The translations under genes were made by a program, and so were the position numbers. From assembly GCF_026212465.1 (NCBI RefSeq), contig NC_080055.1:20288569-20352568 (forward strand): a stretch of 64,000 bases of DNA. Direction: 5' to 3'. This document shows positions 38,130 to 53,394 of this stretch, piece by piece (positions within the stretch are counted from its first letter, which is position 1; every line of letters begins with the position of its first letter). The DNA comes from Amaranthus tricolor (Eukaryota; Streptophyta; Magnoliopsida; Caryophyllales; Amaranthaceae). Under the pieces are notes generated by a model. The model did not search any database. It had not been told where the DNA came from and worked only from the letters and a program-made list of their open reading frames with translations.

Positions 38130-38456
38130 CTTCCTCCGTTCCGTTTTAGTCGCTACATTTGCATGGGCACAAGAATTAAGAAAAGTAATTGACTTACATT
38201 GTAGCTGATTGTTTACTTTATAGAGTATAGTATTTTATTATTGTTAATTGAAAAAGAAAAAGGAAAAATAGGTTGTTAGGTTACTTTATATAGTATAGTA
38301 TAGTATTTTATTATAAAGTATAGAGTATAGAGTAGAATAAAAATAGGGGCAGGTAGAACTTTAAATGATTGTTTTATTACTAAAAACGGAAATGTAGCAA
38401 GTAATATGAAATTGCCAAAAATAGAAAATATAGCGGGTATTATGAAACGGAGGAAG
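38130..38456. mobile_element. Stowaway-like MITE (327 bp)
   Basis: Ends CTTCCTCCGTTCCGTTTTAG and, inverted, CTTCCTCCGTTTCATAATAC, with TA on both sides (38128-38129 and 38457-38458). Internal copies of 'gtagcgggtattatga' near the right end resemble the left end. Confidence 0.85.
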
Positions 38457-38615
38457 TATATAACAAATTAAAAAAAAAAAATTTTACGCAAACTGATGCA
38501 AATAAGAAAAGTTGAGTTTTCAATTGCCTTGATGTATTATGATTTTTTCTAGTGAATGAAAAACTTTTATTTGCCAAAAAAAAAAATTCAACCAAACAAG
38601 TTGACAAAAACATTA

Positions 38616-38824
38616 CTTCCTCCGTCCCAAACTAATTGCGTCAATGAGATTCTGCACAAAGATTAAACAATTATGAAATAATTTGAATTGTTTGAATAAT
38701 ATTAAAAAAAAGTTAAAATATAGGCTTAAAATTAAAAATAAAACAGATATAATTATTTTCATAAAATGAATTATAGGAACATAAAAGAGACACACGAAAT
38801 AAAAAGCGGAACAATATCGCGTAG
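38616..38824. mobile_element. Probable second Stowaway-like MITE
   Basis: The left end CTTCCTCCGTCCCAAAC follows a TA. The right end near 38824 is degenerate, so the limits are approximate. Confidence 0.45.
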
Positions 38825-39021
38825 TTACAGTCTTACATGTAAGAGTATAGGTGATATACTTGATAATTAAATGGTCAAAATGTAAAGTATTGCATCATAT
38901 AGACTAATAGACAGCACATTCCTTACAATGTCCAATTTCTTTTAGGATATTCCATTGCCATTTCTTACTGACAGCTGGTTTTTCTGTAAGGGTAGCTGGC
39001 CATTTTTATAAAAAAAATACT

Positions 39022-39300
39022 TAGATGTTTGGACATGCTTATTGAATGATTTTAGCTTATATTAAATGTAAATAAAAAGTTGAATGGTCAAACTAGCTAG
39101 TGCTAATATTTGATGAATTATCTGGTTGAAACAGCTTATTGATATGAATAAGTTGTTTTTGAACAACCTGCTCATAACAGCGGGTTCAAAATCAGCTGGT
39201 CAAACCAGTTAATAAAATCGGCTAGTCAAACCAGTTAATAAAATCAACTGGCCAAATCAGCCAACTATAATCAGCTATCAGCCGTTTACCAAACATCCTC
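39022..39300. mobile_element. MITE related to the 11546-12240 element
   Basis: Ends ttaGATGTTTGGACATG and, inverted, GAGGATGTTTGGTAAACGG, with the 'cagctatcagc' subterminal blocks also found in the 695-bp MITE in MED18 intron 2. Target duplication not resolved. Confidence 0.55.
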
Positions 39301-39302
39301 AC

Positions 39303-39535
39303 TCTCTCTGTCCCTTATAATTTGTATTAAAGATAAAATTGTTGTTTTTAAGAAAAAAATGGATAATGGTAATAAATAAAAAGAGAGAATAAATTATATG
39401 GATAAAAATAAAAGAGAGTTAAAATGTATAAATCAGATTAAAAGAAAATGACAAGCCATAGTCTAAAAATAAAAATAATACCAATAAAGTGAGACAAATT
39501 TAAATAGAAAATTCTGCAAATGAACTGAGGGACAG
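39303..39535. mobile_element. Probable Stowaway-like MITE
   Basis: Starts with 'ctctctctgtcccttataa' and ends, inverted, CTGTCCCTCAGTTC, with the usual inner A-rich sequence. It abuts the preceding MITE. The flanking TA is not certain. Confidence 0.45.
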
Positions 39536-40094
39536 TTTACTCTACTAGTAATACCTCCTGATTATTATGCACTGTTTTTCACTTTTTTGTACTGCTTATG
39601 GTGGGGCCATTTATGGTTTTTTTCTTTTTTTTTTTTAAGTAGCCGTAGGAGACTTGAGTATTCCCGATCAATCATCTTTTATTTTGTCCATTTTATTATA
39701 TTATACCTGATAGAGATATCTTTTCATATAATATGTTATAAATAGTTGTGAGTATTTCAGAATGAAGGTATTATTAAGAAACTCTCATTTGACTATTTGA
39801 TACTTTTTTCAATTTACATCAATTGTCCTATTTAATTTTGGCATACTATACACTAATTTAATTCTAAATATATCTAATTGTGTATAAATAAAAATTATAA
39901 AAATTTGATATTAGTAAAATTTACATTGAGATGAATTAAATAAGATTCCACTTTATTTTGACATCTAGATTAAAAATAAAATACAAATTAAAAATAATTG
40001 ATAAATAATGTCAAAAAACTTAATAAAACAATTGATGTGAAGTGGAGGAAGTGTTTCGTTTGAAACACACAAGAAATAATAGTACAAAAAACTA

Positions 40095-40354
40095 CTCCCT
40101 ATTTTCCACCAATTTCCATCACCAATTTTGCGTAGAACGGTAATCCATGGGAAAATTTAAAAAATGACGTAAAGTAAAATTTTATGGGAAAATAAAAAAA
40201 TTGAGAAAAATGTGTGAATGAGATGAAAATATAAGTTAATTTATAAATTTGTATTAAAAGAGTGTGAGTCACGACCGAAAAAAAGTATGACAAATATAAT
40301 AACTAATAAAACAGATAAAAATGAAAAGTGAAGTAGATTTAATGAGACAGAAAG
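40095..40354. mobile_element. Stowaway-like MITE (about 260 bp)
   Basis: Begins CTCCCTATTTTCC after a TA (40093-40094) and ends, inverted, CTTTCTGTCTCATT before a TA (40355-40356). Non-coding. Confidence 0.6.
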
Positions 40355-40359
40355 TAGTA

Positions 40360-41355
40360 ATTATTTTCAGTTAGGCTAGGTTGGTTTGCTTGAGAGTCAA
40401 GGGTGAGAGATGTGGGGCGCGAGAGGCTCGGCCTTCAAGTCTTTGTTCAAGTGCTAAATGATGAATCACAAAAATAAAGTAGTAACAACACGTTTGATGG
40501 TTGTTATTAAATATTGGGAACGATAGTGAAAAGAGTGTAATTTAATACGGAAAACCTCTTGATAGCTTTGATGGTTATGCTTGTTTTTCTTTAATTATGT
40601 CATTTTATTCACTAAAAAGCGAATTATTATTAAATAACCGATTAATTAAAAAGCATTTAGATTATTCTTGATTAACGAAAATAAGATGAATGGTTATTGT
40701 GAGTACTTAATTGTGTACTTTTCAAATGACATAATTAATTATTTTAAAATAAGAGTTGAATCCTTTTAATGGAGACTTTTAGAAGAGTACTATTAAAAAT
40801 TTGTGTAAAATGAAAGTTTTAGAGAAAAAAAAGATGAGGAGGTTAAAAGGATAACCCTACTAGAATAGTTATTTATTGTCTCCGTTTCTTAAAGAAGTAC
40901 ATATTTATCATTTTGGGTGTTTTATTTGTTGTCCCCCAAAGAATCTTTGTATTTACATCTCAAATTTTGGACAAAAATAACTCTGTTTATCGTTATTTTA
41001 GTATCTTAATAAAGCTTTTGGTTTCCATATATCTTTCATCAACTTCATTTTAACATTTTTATATTTCTTATGGTCCCCACATGTTTCCCACTAACTTTAT
41101 AAATATATTTTTTAATTAGTTATGGTTTTTATATTTTTTCCACTAACTTTCTTTTAATACTTTTATAATGCTTATGATCTTCACTTTTTCTCAATCAAAT
41201 TTATTATTTAATAAAAAATATATCTACTATTTATAAGATTTTATTTTTTCTTAAGTCCTATAAATATTCCTTGTGGAAACTTCATTAATGAACAAAGGAA
41301 ATAGTTAATGATATGATTGACAAAATACACGTTTGATAATTCCGACTTTATATAT
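40360..41355. other. Gene-free stretch
   Basis: AT-rich DNA. A segment near 40880-41290 resembles decayed Stowaway-type sequence (compare 44330-44690), but ends are not defined. No coding similarity. Confidence 0.45.
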
Positions 41356-44688
<3,333 letters not shown>

Positions 44689-44693
44689 TATCC

Positions 44694-44891
44694 TGAAACA
44701 AGGTAGTAAAACAAGAATTAGGGTTTGAATACTTCTTGTATTGAATTTGATCAATGGCCAATGTCAAAATATATACACAGCTATGAAACTAAGAAAGGTA
44801 AGAAAATAAATACAGAATAAGAATATTACTGAATATCCTAAATATGTTAAAGAATATTTCTACGTATCCTAAATATGTTAACTTTCCTACA
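44694..44891 (-). repeat. 3' LTR of the copia element (198 bp)
   Basis: Starts TGTAGGAAAGTTAACATA and ends CTTGTTTCA on the minus strand. Differs from the 5' LTR by a single base near plus-strand 44715. Confidence 0.95.
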
Positions 44892-44902
44892 CTCCCCCTC
44901 AA
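44892..44902 (-). other. Polypurine tract of the copia element
   Basis: TTGAGGGGGAG on the minus strand, directly upstream of the 3' LTR. It would prime plus-strand DNA synthesis. Confidence 0.9.
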
Positions 44903-44903
44903 G

Positions 44904-47900
44904 TTAGGTCTTCGGGTCACCGATACCTAACTTGCATAGTGTCTGTTCGAACACCTCAGAACTAACAGCCTTTGTAAGGATATCAGCAAGCTGGTCCTTT
45001 GATCTGATAAAAGGAACGCTGATAATATTATTTTCCAATTTCTCCTTAATAAAATGTCTGTCAATCTCCACATGTTTGGTTCTATCATGCTGAACTGGAT
45101 TCTCGGAGATACTAATAGCAGCTTTGTTATCACAAAAAAGTCTGCAAGTTCGTCTTCTCGGAAAGTCTAATTCACTTAGGAGCTTCTTTAATCACATAAC
45201 TTCAGCTATTCCCTTTGCAATGCCCCGGAATTCTGCTTCTGCACTTGAAAGAGCAACTACTTTCTGTTTCTTACTCTTCCATGTAACTAGATTGCCTCCA
45301 ATAAGAGTAAAGTATCCAGATGTAGACCTCCTATCATCTCTGTCTCCTGCCCAATCAGCATCTGTGTAGGCAATAAGATCTAAGTGTCCATTCTTCTTAT
45401 AAAATATCCCTCTGCCACTGGTACCTTTAAGATACCTTAGAATCCTCATAACAGCTGCCATATGGTGAGTTTGGGGTAGGTGCATAAATCTGCTTACAAC
45501 ACTAACTGCATATGCAATATCTGGTCTCGTGTGAGCAAGATAAATAAGTTTCCCGACCAACCTCTGGTATTGTCCCCTATCTGTAAGTTTCTCCCCTTCA
45601 ATCATCTGTAACCCGTGATGAGTCACAATAGGATTCTCTGCTGGTTTACAATCAATCATACCAGTCTCTGTAAGTAAATCCAAAATATATTTCCGTTGGC
45701 TTATAAAGATACCTCCTTTTGACCTCAGAACCTCAATGCCAAGGAAATATTTTAGCTGCCCCAAATCTTTCATTTCGAATTCTCTGAAGAGTTGCTTCTT
45801 CAAAGTATCAATCTCATGTTTGTCATTTCCAATAATAATCATATCATCTACATAAATGATTAGACATGTGATCTTTCCTTCCAAACCACGCCCTAGGAGA
45901 CTGCTTCAACCCATAGAGAGCCCTTTTTAGCTTACATCCTTCTCCTGGCTTATAGTCACTTGAGAACCCTGGAGGAGCTTTCATGTATACTTCTTCCTCT
46001 ATTTTCCCATGGAGAAATGCATTCTTCACATCGAATTGATGCAAGGGCCAGTCTTTATTTGCAGCAACAGAAAGAAGGACACGAATAGTATTAAGTTTTG
46101 CAACCGGAGAGAAGGTTTCTGAGTAATCAACTCCATAAGTTTGTGTGTACCCCTGAGCTACAAGTCTGGCTTTAAACCTTTCAATCGTACCATCTGCTTG
46201 ATATTTTATAGTGTACACCCATTTGCAACCTACCGTTCTCTTTCCTTCTGGTAGTTTACATTTTTCCCAAGTTTCATTCTTGTTTAGGGCAGAAATTTCT
46301 TCTTCCATTGCTTCCTTCCATCTAGGATTCTGTAGGGCTTCTTCAATATTTCTAGGTATGTTATTGGAGTAGAGAGCAGCATTAAAGGCAACAGCTGAGA
46401 GAGAGAGATTGTCATTATTTTCTTTAAGAGGATATCTCGATCTTTGTGCTTCGAACTCTGGATCATATCTCTTAGGAGGTATACCTCTCGTACTCCTAGG
46501 TGGTAACTCATACCTGTGTGGCAACTCCACATCTGCAATATTGTTATCAGAAATGCTTTCAACAATTTCAGGAACATTAGAATTTACCTCCTGTAACTCC
46601 TCCGGATGCTTAGTGGGTTGGACAGCATAATCAATCTGAAGAGGAGATACTATGTTTTTAGTGACAACATCAGTGGTTTCACCTACTTGTTCTTTTGGTT
46701 CCTGATCAATAGTAACTGGATATAATAACCAGCTCAAGTCATCACTAGTATTTTCCCCCTGAGGACGAGGCTGGGTATAATAATAAGACTGTTCAAAGAA
46801 ATCACAGTCCATGGTAGTATACATCCGATTATGTACTGGATCATAACACCTGTATCCCTTCTGATGTATCCCATATCCCACAAATACACACTTAAGAGCC
46901 CGGGGTTCAAGTTTGGTTCAGGTGTGTGGAGGAAGATGTACATAAACCACACATCCAAAGACACGAGGTTGAAGAGAATGGGAGGGAGGTATAGAAACAA
47001 AAGAGGCTAGGGTTGCAAGGGGGGTTTTATAGTGGAGAGGTTTGGAGGGTAGACGGTTAGTAAGATAGGTGGCAGTGGCAACGGCTTCAGGCCAGAAAGA
47101 GGCAGGTGTATTAGACTCAAGGAGTATAGCCCGAGTAATATCGAGAAGAGTACGATTTTTTCGCTCGGCCACTCCATTTTGTTGAGGAGTATATGGGCAA
47201 GAGGTTTGATGTATCATGCCATGATCAGAAAAAAAACGTTTCATAGAAGAGTTAACAAATTCTCCTCCATTATCAGAACGTATAATTTTCGGGGTGGCTT
47301 GAAATTGGGTATGAAGCATATTATAAAAAGTAACAAACACAGAAAAAACTTCAGATTTGTGTTTAAGAAAATAAACCCAGCTCATACGAGTGCAATCATC
47401 AACAAACAGAACATAATAAGAATAAGTACTAGTAGCAAAAACAGGGGCTGGTCCCCAAACATCCGAATGTATCAAAGAAAAAGGTGTACTAGTACGAGAA
47501 ACACTTGATAAGTAAGAATGTCTACGGCCCTTAGCCAAAACACAATTTTCACAATCAAGAGTCAACATTTTATTCTTAACTGAAGGGAACAAAAAATTTA
47601 AATAAGCTAGGGAAGGATGACCAAGACGTCGATGCCATAACCAGAACAATTGATCAGATGAACCATGAGCAAGCAAAGCTTGACCTTTTTGAGTCGTCTC
47701 ATCAACATAGTATAATCCTCCTCGTTCAGTACCATGTCCAATGACGGTCCCGGTCTGAGCATCCTGCACAACACAACCAGTGGAAGTCATAAGAATAGTA
47801 CAATCAAGTTCTCGAGTAAGCTGACTAACAGAAAGTAACTTATGTGATAAACTCGGAACCAATAAACAATTTTTTAAATGCATAGAGGGAGACACATGAA

Positions 47901-49362
47901 TAGAACCGGCACTTTGAACTTTGACACACTCTCCATTAGCAGTTTTAATATGAGATCGATGGATGGGTTTATGATGGGTCAAATATTGTGGGTCGAAGGT
48001 CATGGTGTCGGTGGCTCCACAATCAAAAATCCAAGGTGAATTATTAATTATGGAGCTATGTATTTGGGTTTGTGGGGTATAAGTGGGCCGGTTTTTATGG
48101 TTTAAAGGGGAAAAGGAATTATTTTGATTTTTTTTATAAATGGGTCGTGGGTTTGTGGGATGCTTAGGGTTTGTGTTGGTGCTGCTATAAAAAGCCAAAA
48201 AAGGCAAGTTTTCATTTTCACTCCCTCCTTCACTTGTGGCCGGTTTTTCCTTTCTCTCTCTAAACCATGCGTCTCTCTCTCCTTACTCATTTCTGGTTCC
48301 TTTTTCATGAGCATCCTCCATTATTTCTTCCTTATACAAACCTCCATGGTTGGGATCCTCTTCGCCGGTAACCTCTGCTGTACTGAGGAGGGCTTTGCCG
48401 CCGGCCCGGTGTACCGGTGCCTTGGTGGCAGCCTTCTTCTTCTGTAGATCTTCCCACCAATCCGGATAGCCTACGAGCTTGAAACAAGTGTCCTTGGTGT
48501 GTCTCGAACCACCACAGTAAGTACACTTCAGGTTTGTTCTATCCTCTCGCCGGAGTGACGTTTTTTCCGACCGGTGATGTGCGATGAGGCCACAACCAAT
48601 TTCTGAGGGGTAATGCCCCAATGATGATGTGTGGACCATAATTCCACGCCTTGAAATCTCCCTTCGAACCGCCGCATAAGCCATGTCTAAAGTTGGGAGA
48701 GGCACTTGATTTATCAAATCTCGTCTCTCCTTATCAAGAGTTTCATCTAGACCGGCCAAAAACTGGTACAATCTCTGAGTTTGAATAAATTTATTGAAAA
48801 TGGTAATGTCCTCATCACTTTTCATAGGATTCGGTTGTCTCCGATCTATTTCTTTCCAAATGGTATTTAGTTTACTAAAGTAAATCTCAATAGTATCATT
48901 ATTCTATTTTATTGTACTTGCCTTTGTACTGAGATCAAAAATTTGGAGCTCGTGTCTTCCACTGCCAAGAAGAGTTTCAATACCCTTCCATAAATCCCAT
49001 GCTGTATTGTAATCTAAAAATTGATTAACTAGATCAGAGTCAATATTTGTGATAATCCATGAAAGAACTATCGGATCTCTTTGTCTCCATTGTCTGTAAC
49101 TTGGATCTGCAGGTGTGGGGGGGGCGGCAATGATGTGTTTGAGCCGTCCTCTGCTGTCTAAGGCTATGTGCATTAGTTTGCACCATTTTGTATAGTTGTG
49201 GTAGGTTAATTTTTCGGATATTTTTAGATCTGGTATTGAGTGTTCTGGTTCTGGTTCTGGTTCAAGTTTGTTGGTTTTGTTTATCTGTTGAAACAGGCGA
49301 AGCACATGCTCCATCTGTGCCATGGTTAAAGTTTGGTTTTCTGTAATTTCGGAATCAGCCAT
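44904..49362 (-). pseudogene. Copia gag-pol, one reading frame broken by four stops and a deletion
   Basis: Starts at MADSEITENQTL (49362). Gag (to about 48290) has the UBN2-type region and a CCHC knuckle (CTYCGGSRHTKDTC). Protease has the active-site block DCGATDTM (about 48040), and integrase has its HHCC zinc region (HRRLGHPSLAYLN ... CENCVLAKG) and DDE blocks (IHSDVWGP, IIRSDNGGEF, NGVAERKNRT). RT has [21 protein letters not shown] and the YVDDMII box, and RNase H ends at 44904. Breaks: TAG 48904-48906, TAA 48283-48285, TGA 46918-46920 and TGA 45192-45194 (Trp expected), plus loss of an estimated 75 bp inside RT near 45885, which also shifts frame. Gag and pol pieces upstream of the deletion share one frame, so the intact ancestor probably made a single polyprotein. 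The only RT part lost is between RAWFG and the YVDD box. Confidence 0.93.
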
Positions 49363-49438
49363 AGGTAAGGTAAGGTTTAGAATAATAAAGGTAAATGATG
49401 AGGCCAAAAAATGTTCGACAGCCCTGGAACACCTTTCG

Positions 49439-49450
49439 GCTCTGATACCA
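49439..49450 (-). other. Primer binding site (initiator Met tRNA type)
   Basis: TGGTATCAGAGC on the minus strand, immediately after the 5' LTR: the standard plant copia match to the 3' end of initiator tRNA-Met. Confidence 0.95.
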
Positions 49451-49648
49451 TGAAACAAGGTAGTAAAACAGGAATTAGGGTTTGAATACTTCTTGTATTG
49501 AATTTGATCAATGGCCAATGTCAAAATATATACACAGCTATGAAACTAAGAAAGGTAAGAAAATAAATACAGAATAAGAATATTACTGAATATCCTAAAT
49601 ATGTTAAAGAATATTTCTACGTATCCTAAATATGTTAACTTTCCTACA
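49451..49648 (-). repeat. 5' LTR of the copia element (198 bp)
   Basis: Twin of 44694-44891. It would carry the promoter for the minus-strand transcript. Confidence 0.95.
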
Positions 49649-50439
49649 TATCCACCATTTCAAAAGTTTTATATTTCTTAATTCTCATGAATATTTGGAA
49701 CTTTAAGCCATGAGGTACTATTTTAATGTATAAAACCAAGTCATAAACTCATATCTATAGGTGTTCATTCAAGTTATCGTGTCGATTAACGATTAGGTGT
49801 TTCAGGTCGATTCAAAATAAGATCTTATGCTCTGTATAATTTGAAATTCTTTTTAAAGTCAAATCAAGTGAAATTCAATTACAAGTTCTGATAAATATTA
49901 AATCGTCAAATATATTTTAAAACGGCTCATCTCCTGAGAGACCGTCTTTTCTAGAGACTGCTCTTCAGAGCCCAACTTAATACCAAACATAATTAAAAAA
50001 AATAAAAAAAAAAAACTGCTTCAGAATTTTAAATTCATGCGCACGTGGTATGGAAGGCGAAATATCCCAATGATAACTTCCTAACTTTCTCTTCCCCACA
50101 TTAACTTATCCCTCAAAAATAAAGAAATCAGTTTTTCATACTACAATGGAAGATTTAATGCTTGAATTCGTTTGTGATTCTTTTTTTTTTAAAAAAATTA
50201 AGCTTCATCAATGGTGAAAAACAATGATGTTGAAGAAGATAACAATGTCTACTGTTTGGGGAATGTAATAAAACGAATTTGTGGTTCTGATTTTTTTTAA
50301 AAAACACTAAGCTTCATGAATGGCGGGAAACAGTGATGTAGAAAAATACAACAATGGCTAATTTTTGGGGAAGGGTAATTAAAGCAATTGTGGTTATAAA
50401 TCCATGTATTTGGTTATATTGGTATATAACCAAATATAA

Positions 50440-51185
50440 TTGGTATTATAACTGTGAACGTTTGACATAGGTTGATGTAGTTAGGAGTATAACATTGCAT
50501 AGTAACTTAATATATTTGGGGTTATAACATAATATATGTGAGGTTAGAACAATATATATTTAGGGTTATAACATAATATATTTTGTGTGGGGTTATACCT
50601 TAATATAATTGGTATTATAACTGTGAACATTTGACATAAGTTAATGTAGTTGGGAGTATAACATTGTGTAGTGTGGATTATATTATTTTTAGTTGGGGTA
50701 ATAACATAATGTAGTTGGGAGTGTAACATTGTTTAGTTGAAATTATAACATAGTTTAATTGGAGCTATAACATATAGTTTAGAAGGGTTTATAATATAGT
50801 TTAGTTGTGATTATAACATTGTTTAGTTGGGGGTAAAACATTATTTAGTTGGGATTATAATATTACTTTATAAATTCAAATATTATAAATTACAAACAAT
50901 TATAAACACAAATACATACTATTATAAACCCAAATATACAATATTATAAATCCAAATATACATTATTATAATTCCAACATAACCCCAAATATGAATACAT
51001 ACCAATACAACAAATACAAACTATTATAAACCCAAATACAATTATAAATCCAAATACACAGTATTATAATTCCTATATAATCCCAAATATGAATGCATAA
51101 TAATACGACAAATACACACTATTATAAATCCAAATACACAATATTATAAATCCAAATACACAATATTATAATTTCAATTACTATA
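50440..51185. repeat. AT-rich minisatellite-like array in two opposed halves
   Basis: The left half (about 50440-50880) repeats variants of 'tagttggggttataacat'. The right half (about 50880-51185) repeats variants of 'attataaatccaaatacac', which is close to the reverse complement of the same theme (TTTGGGTTTATAAT). Units vary in length and there is no coding capacity. Confidence 0.7.
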
Positions 51186-51702
51186 AGTCCTTTATTTGAG
51201 TACTTTAGGAGCCACCATTGACTGTTGAGGGTTGTCATTTTGATTCTTAGAAGGAATATTTTGATCTTCTTTGCGAATACAAAAGCCAAGACAACATCAT
51301 CACTTATCTTTTTTCATTTTTTAGACCCTAAATCAAGAACAAGTAAAATCGAAAAACAAACAAATTTAATCAAAAAAAATAAAATAGAAGCTTTAAAAAC
51401 GAAAATGGTGAAGATAAAGCATAAATAGATACCTTTGATGGAATTGTAAATGTTGAAGATCGAAAATGAAAACGCAATTGGAAAAGAAAAAATATAAAAT
51501 ACATACCTTTGATGAGAGCCGCATATGGTGAAGATGAAAAAGAGAAATTGAAGCACGAGAATGTAAAGCTTGAAGATTGAAAATGAAGATTGTAAGAGTG
51601 AAATTCAGAGAAGGAGATGATTGTTTTGAAAAGTTAAGTGATTTGTCAGGTAAGACAATGAAAAATAAAAAATAAAAGCTAAAAAGTATTTTAGAGTGAT
51701 TA
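51186..51702. other. Gene-free stretch left of the Mutator-like element
   Basis: A 'gaaaatgaagat' and 'gttgaagat' rich segment (51430-51620) hints at decayed tandem or coding-like repeats. Nothing recognisable. Confidence 0.4.
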
Positions 51703-51711
51703 AGAAAATGC

Positions 51712-51801
51712 GATCTAATTCCCAGAATATTGCGTAAAAAAAAAAAATTCCCACTTTACATAATTTGGGAAAGTATTTCCCACAATACCGTCCACGTGGA
51801 A
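51712..51801. repeat. Left TIR of the Mutator-like element
   Basis: Pairs with the right TIR at about 56482-56572, with small indels in an A-run. Shared blocks: AATATTGC, ATTCCCACTTT, GGGAAAGTA and ACCGTCCACGT. Confidence 0.85.
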
Positions 51802-51841
51802 AAGTGTTTTTTTTTTTTTTTTTTTTAAATTTTTTCAGACA

Positions 51842-51974
51842 AAACCGCCACTTGAGATGGCAGTTTGCCTTAAGCAGATAAATGCCACATGAAGTGGCGG
51901 TTTGGTCAAGGCAAACCGCCATCTCATGTGGCGGTTTGGTCCCTGGCAAACCGCCACATTCATGTGGCGGTTTG
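51842..51974. repeat. Cluster of four GC-rich palindromes, left subterminal
   Basis: Near-perfect palindromes of 24-28 bp at about 51842-51866, 51882-51905, 51912-51939 and 51947-51974, each with an AAACCGCCA arm, a variable AT-richer middle and a TGGCGGTTT arm. They stand out from the AT-rich surroundings. Confidence 0.85.
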
Positions 51975-52115
51975 CTTATGGCATTTTATTTTTTTATTTT
52001 TTTTTTCTTTCATTTTAAAATAGTGAACGCAACATGCATTAAAGTAGTTCAATACCATCTATTCCATAATAATCAATTACGAACCAGCTTGTTTTGGAAA
52101 AAATAATTATGAAAA

Positions 52116-53307
52116 CGGATATTTCATGATATACCACTGAGTTTCTTCGAAATTCACCATATACCACACAAAATTTTCTAATTCACCATATACCATTGAG
52201 TTTACGTCCGTTAGCACAAAATACCATTAATGACACTTGTCGTTAGTGTGCCGTTTGTGGTAAATTAATAATTCACCATATACCTTTTACTTTTTTTTAT
52301 TTTCATCAAATACCATTTAAATCTTTTAGTCTTTAATTAGTTACTTTTAGTACAAATTAGATTTTTAATAAGTAGTTAAAGTTCAAACAACAATCTTTCC
52401 CTTCAGGCCTTCCCAGACAACTACCTCCCCCCTCACCCTCCCTTCCCAAGCAGCCACCACCCTTAACCGGCCCGTCCCTCCTCCTATCCACATCAGCCCA
52501 TGCACAGTAGCCACCATCAGCCCATCCTTTTTCCTAAACCCTTCCATAGCAGCCCACAAACACAAACCCAGAACTCTGTTCATACCCTCCGATCTCCATC
52601 AATGGCGTCACTTCCATTAATGCCCAAAACCTACAGGTTGATGCATTAACTTTTCGGTTTGGCCAACGACTTTTGGGTTTTTCATGCACATTTTCTTCGA
52701 TTCTTGTGCTACTGTTTCACTTCTTTTGCTCTCACTTCCTTCAACTAAACCATCTTTAATCTCTTTTCCTACTTCAATTTCCTTTACTATTAACTTTTCA
52801 TCAAATACAAAATCAAAACATTCCAATTTAATACAATTTCCCAAACCCAAATCCCCAAAACTTCACTTAATCCACACAACTAAAGCCTAAAAATCAACAA
52901 TTCAATCCCTTTCATCTTCATCATGGCTTCATGAATAACTCGTTGTTTATCACAATCAGAACTTTTATCCTTACTTTTCATGCAATTCCCACCTTCCATT
53001 TGTCTGGGTTTGATTGATTTCAAGTGATGAATAGCTGAATCATGGCTCGGTTTGTATGACACTTCTTTTGTTTATCATAATTCCATGTGGTATATTTTTT
53101 AGAAAAATGGTATTTGATGAAAATAAAAAAAAGTAAATGGTATATGGTGAATTATTAATTTACCACAAACGGCACACTAACGGCAAGTGTCATTAATGGT
53201 ATTCTGTGCTAACGGACGTAAACTCAATGGTATATGGTGAATTAGAAAATTTTGTGTGGTATATGGTGAATTTCGAAGAAACTCAGTGGTATATCATGAA
53301 ATATCCG
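52116..53307. mobile_element. Nested long-TIR element (1,192 bp) inside the Mutator-like element
   Basis: Flanked by a perfect 9-bp duplication TTATGAAAA (52107-52115 and 53308-53316). TIRs 52116-52318 and 53105-53307 are 203 bp with three mismatches by eye and start CGGATATTTCATGATATACC. Each arm holds repeated 'ttcaccatatacca' blocks. The core (about 52385-52900) is unusually C-rich on the plus strand and has open frames on both strands with no recognised domain, so it may be a captured gene fragment (Pack-MULE-like). It lies downstream of the PMD gene. Confidence 0.9.
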
Positions 53308-53394
53308 TTATGAAAATAATACAAAGATATATTACAATTATGGAAACTCATACAAGAAGTTCAAGTCATATAAGAATATACAAAGTTTGTTAAA

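Larger units (their letters stand above)
44694..49648 (-). mobile_element. Full-length, recently inserted Ty1/copia retrotransposon (4,955 bp)
   Basis: Two 198-bp LTRs (44694-44891 and 49451-49648) differ at one position by eye. A 5-bp target duplication TATCC flanks the element (44689-44693 and 49649-49653). On the minus strand the order is LTR, primer site, gag, protease, integrase, RT, RNase H, polypurine tract, LTR, which is copia order. The coding region is broken in several places (see the gag-pol entry), although the LTRs look very young. Confidence 0.97.

Noticed and set aside
46284..47508. Additional frames over copia integrase/RT on both strands
   Set aside because: The true copia frame on the minus strand explains this region; the others are shadows.
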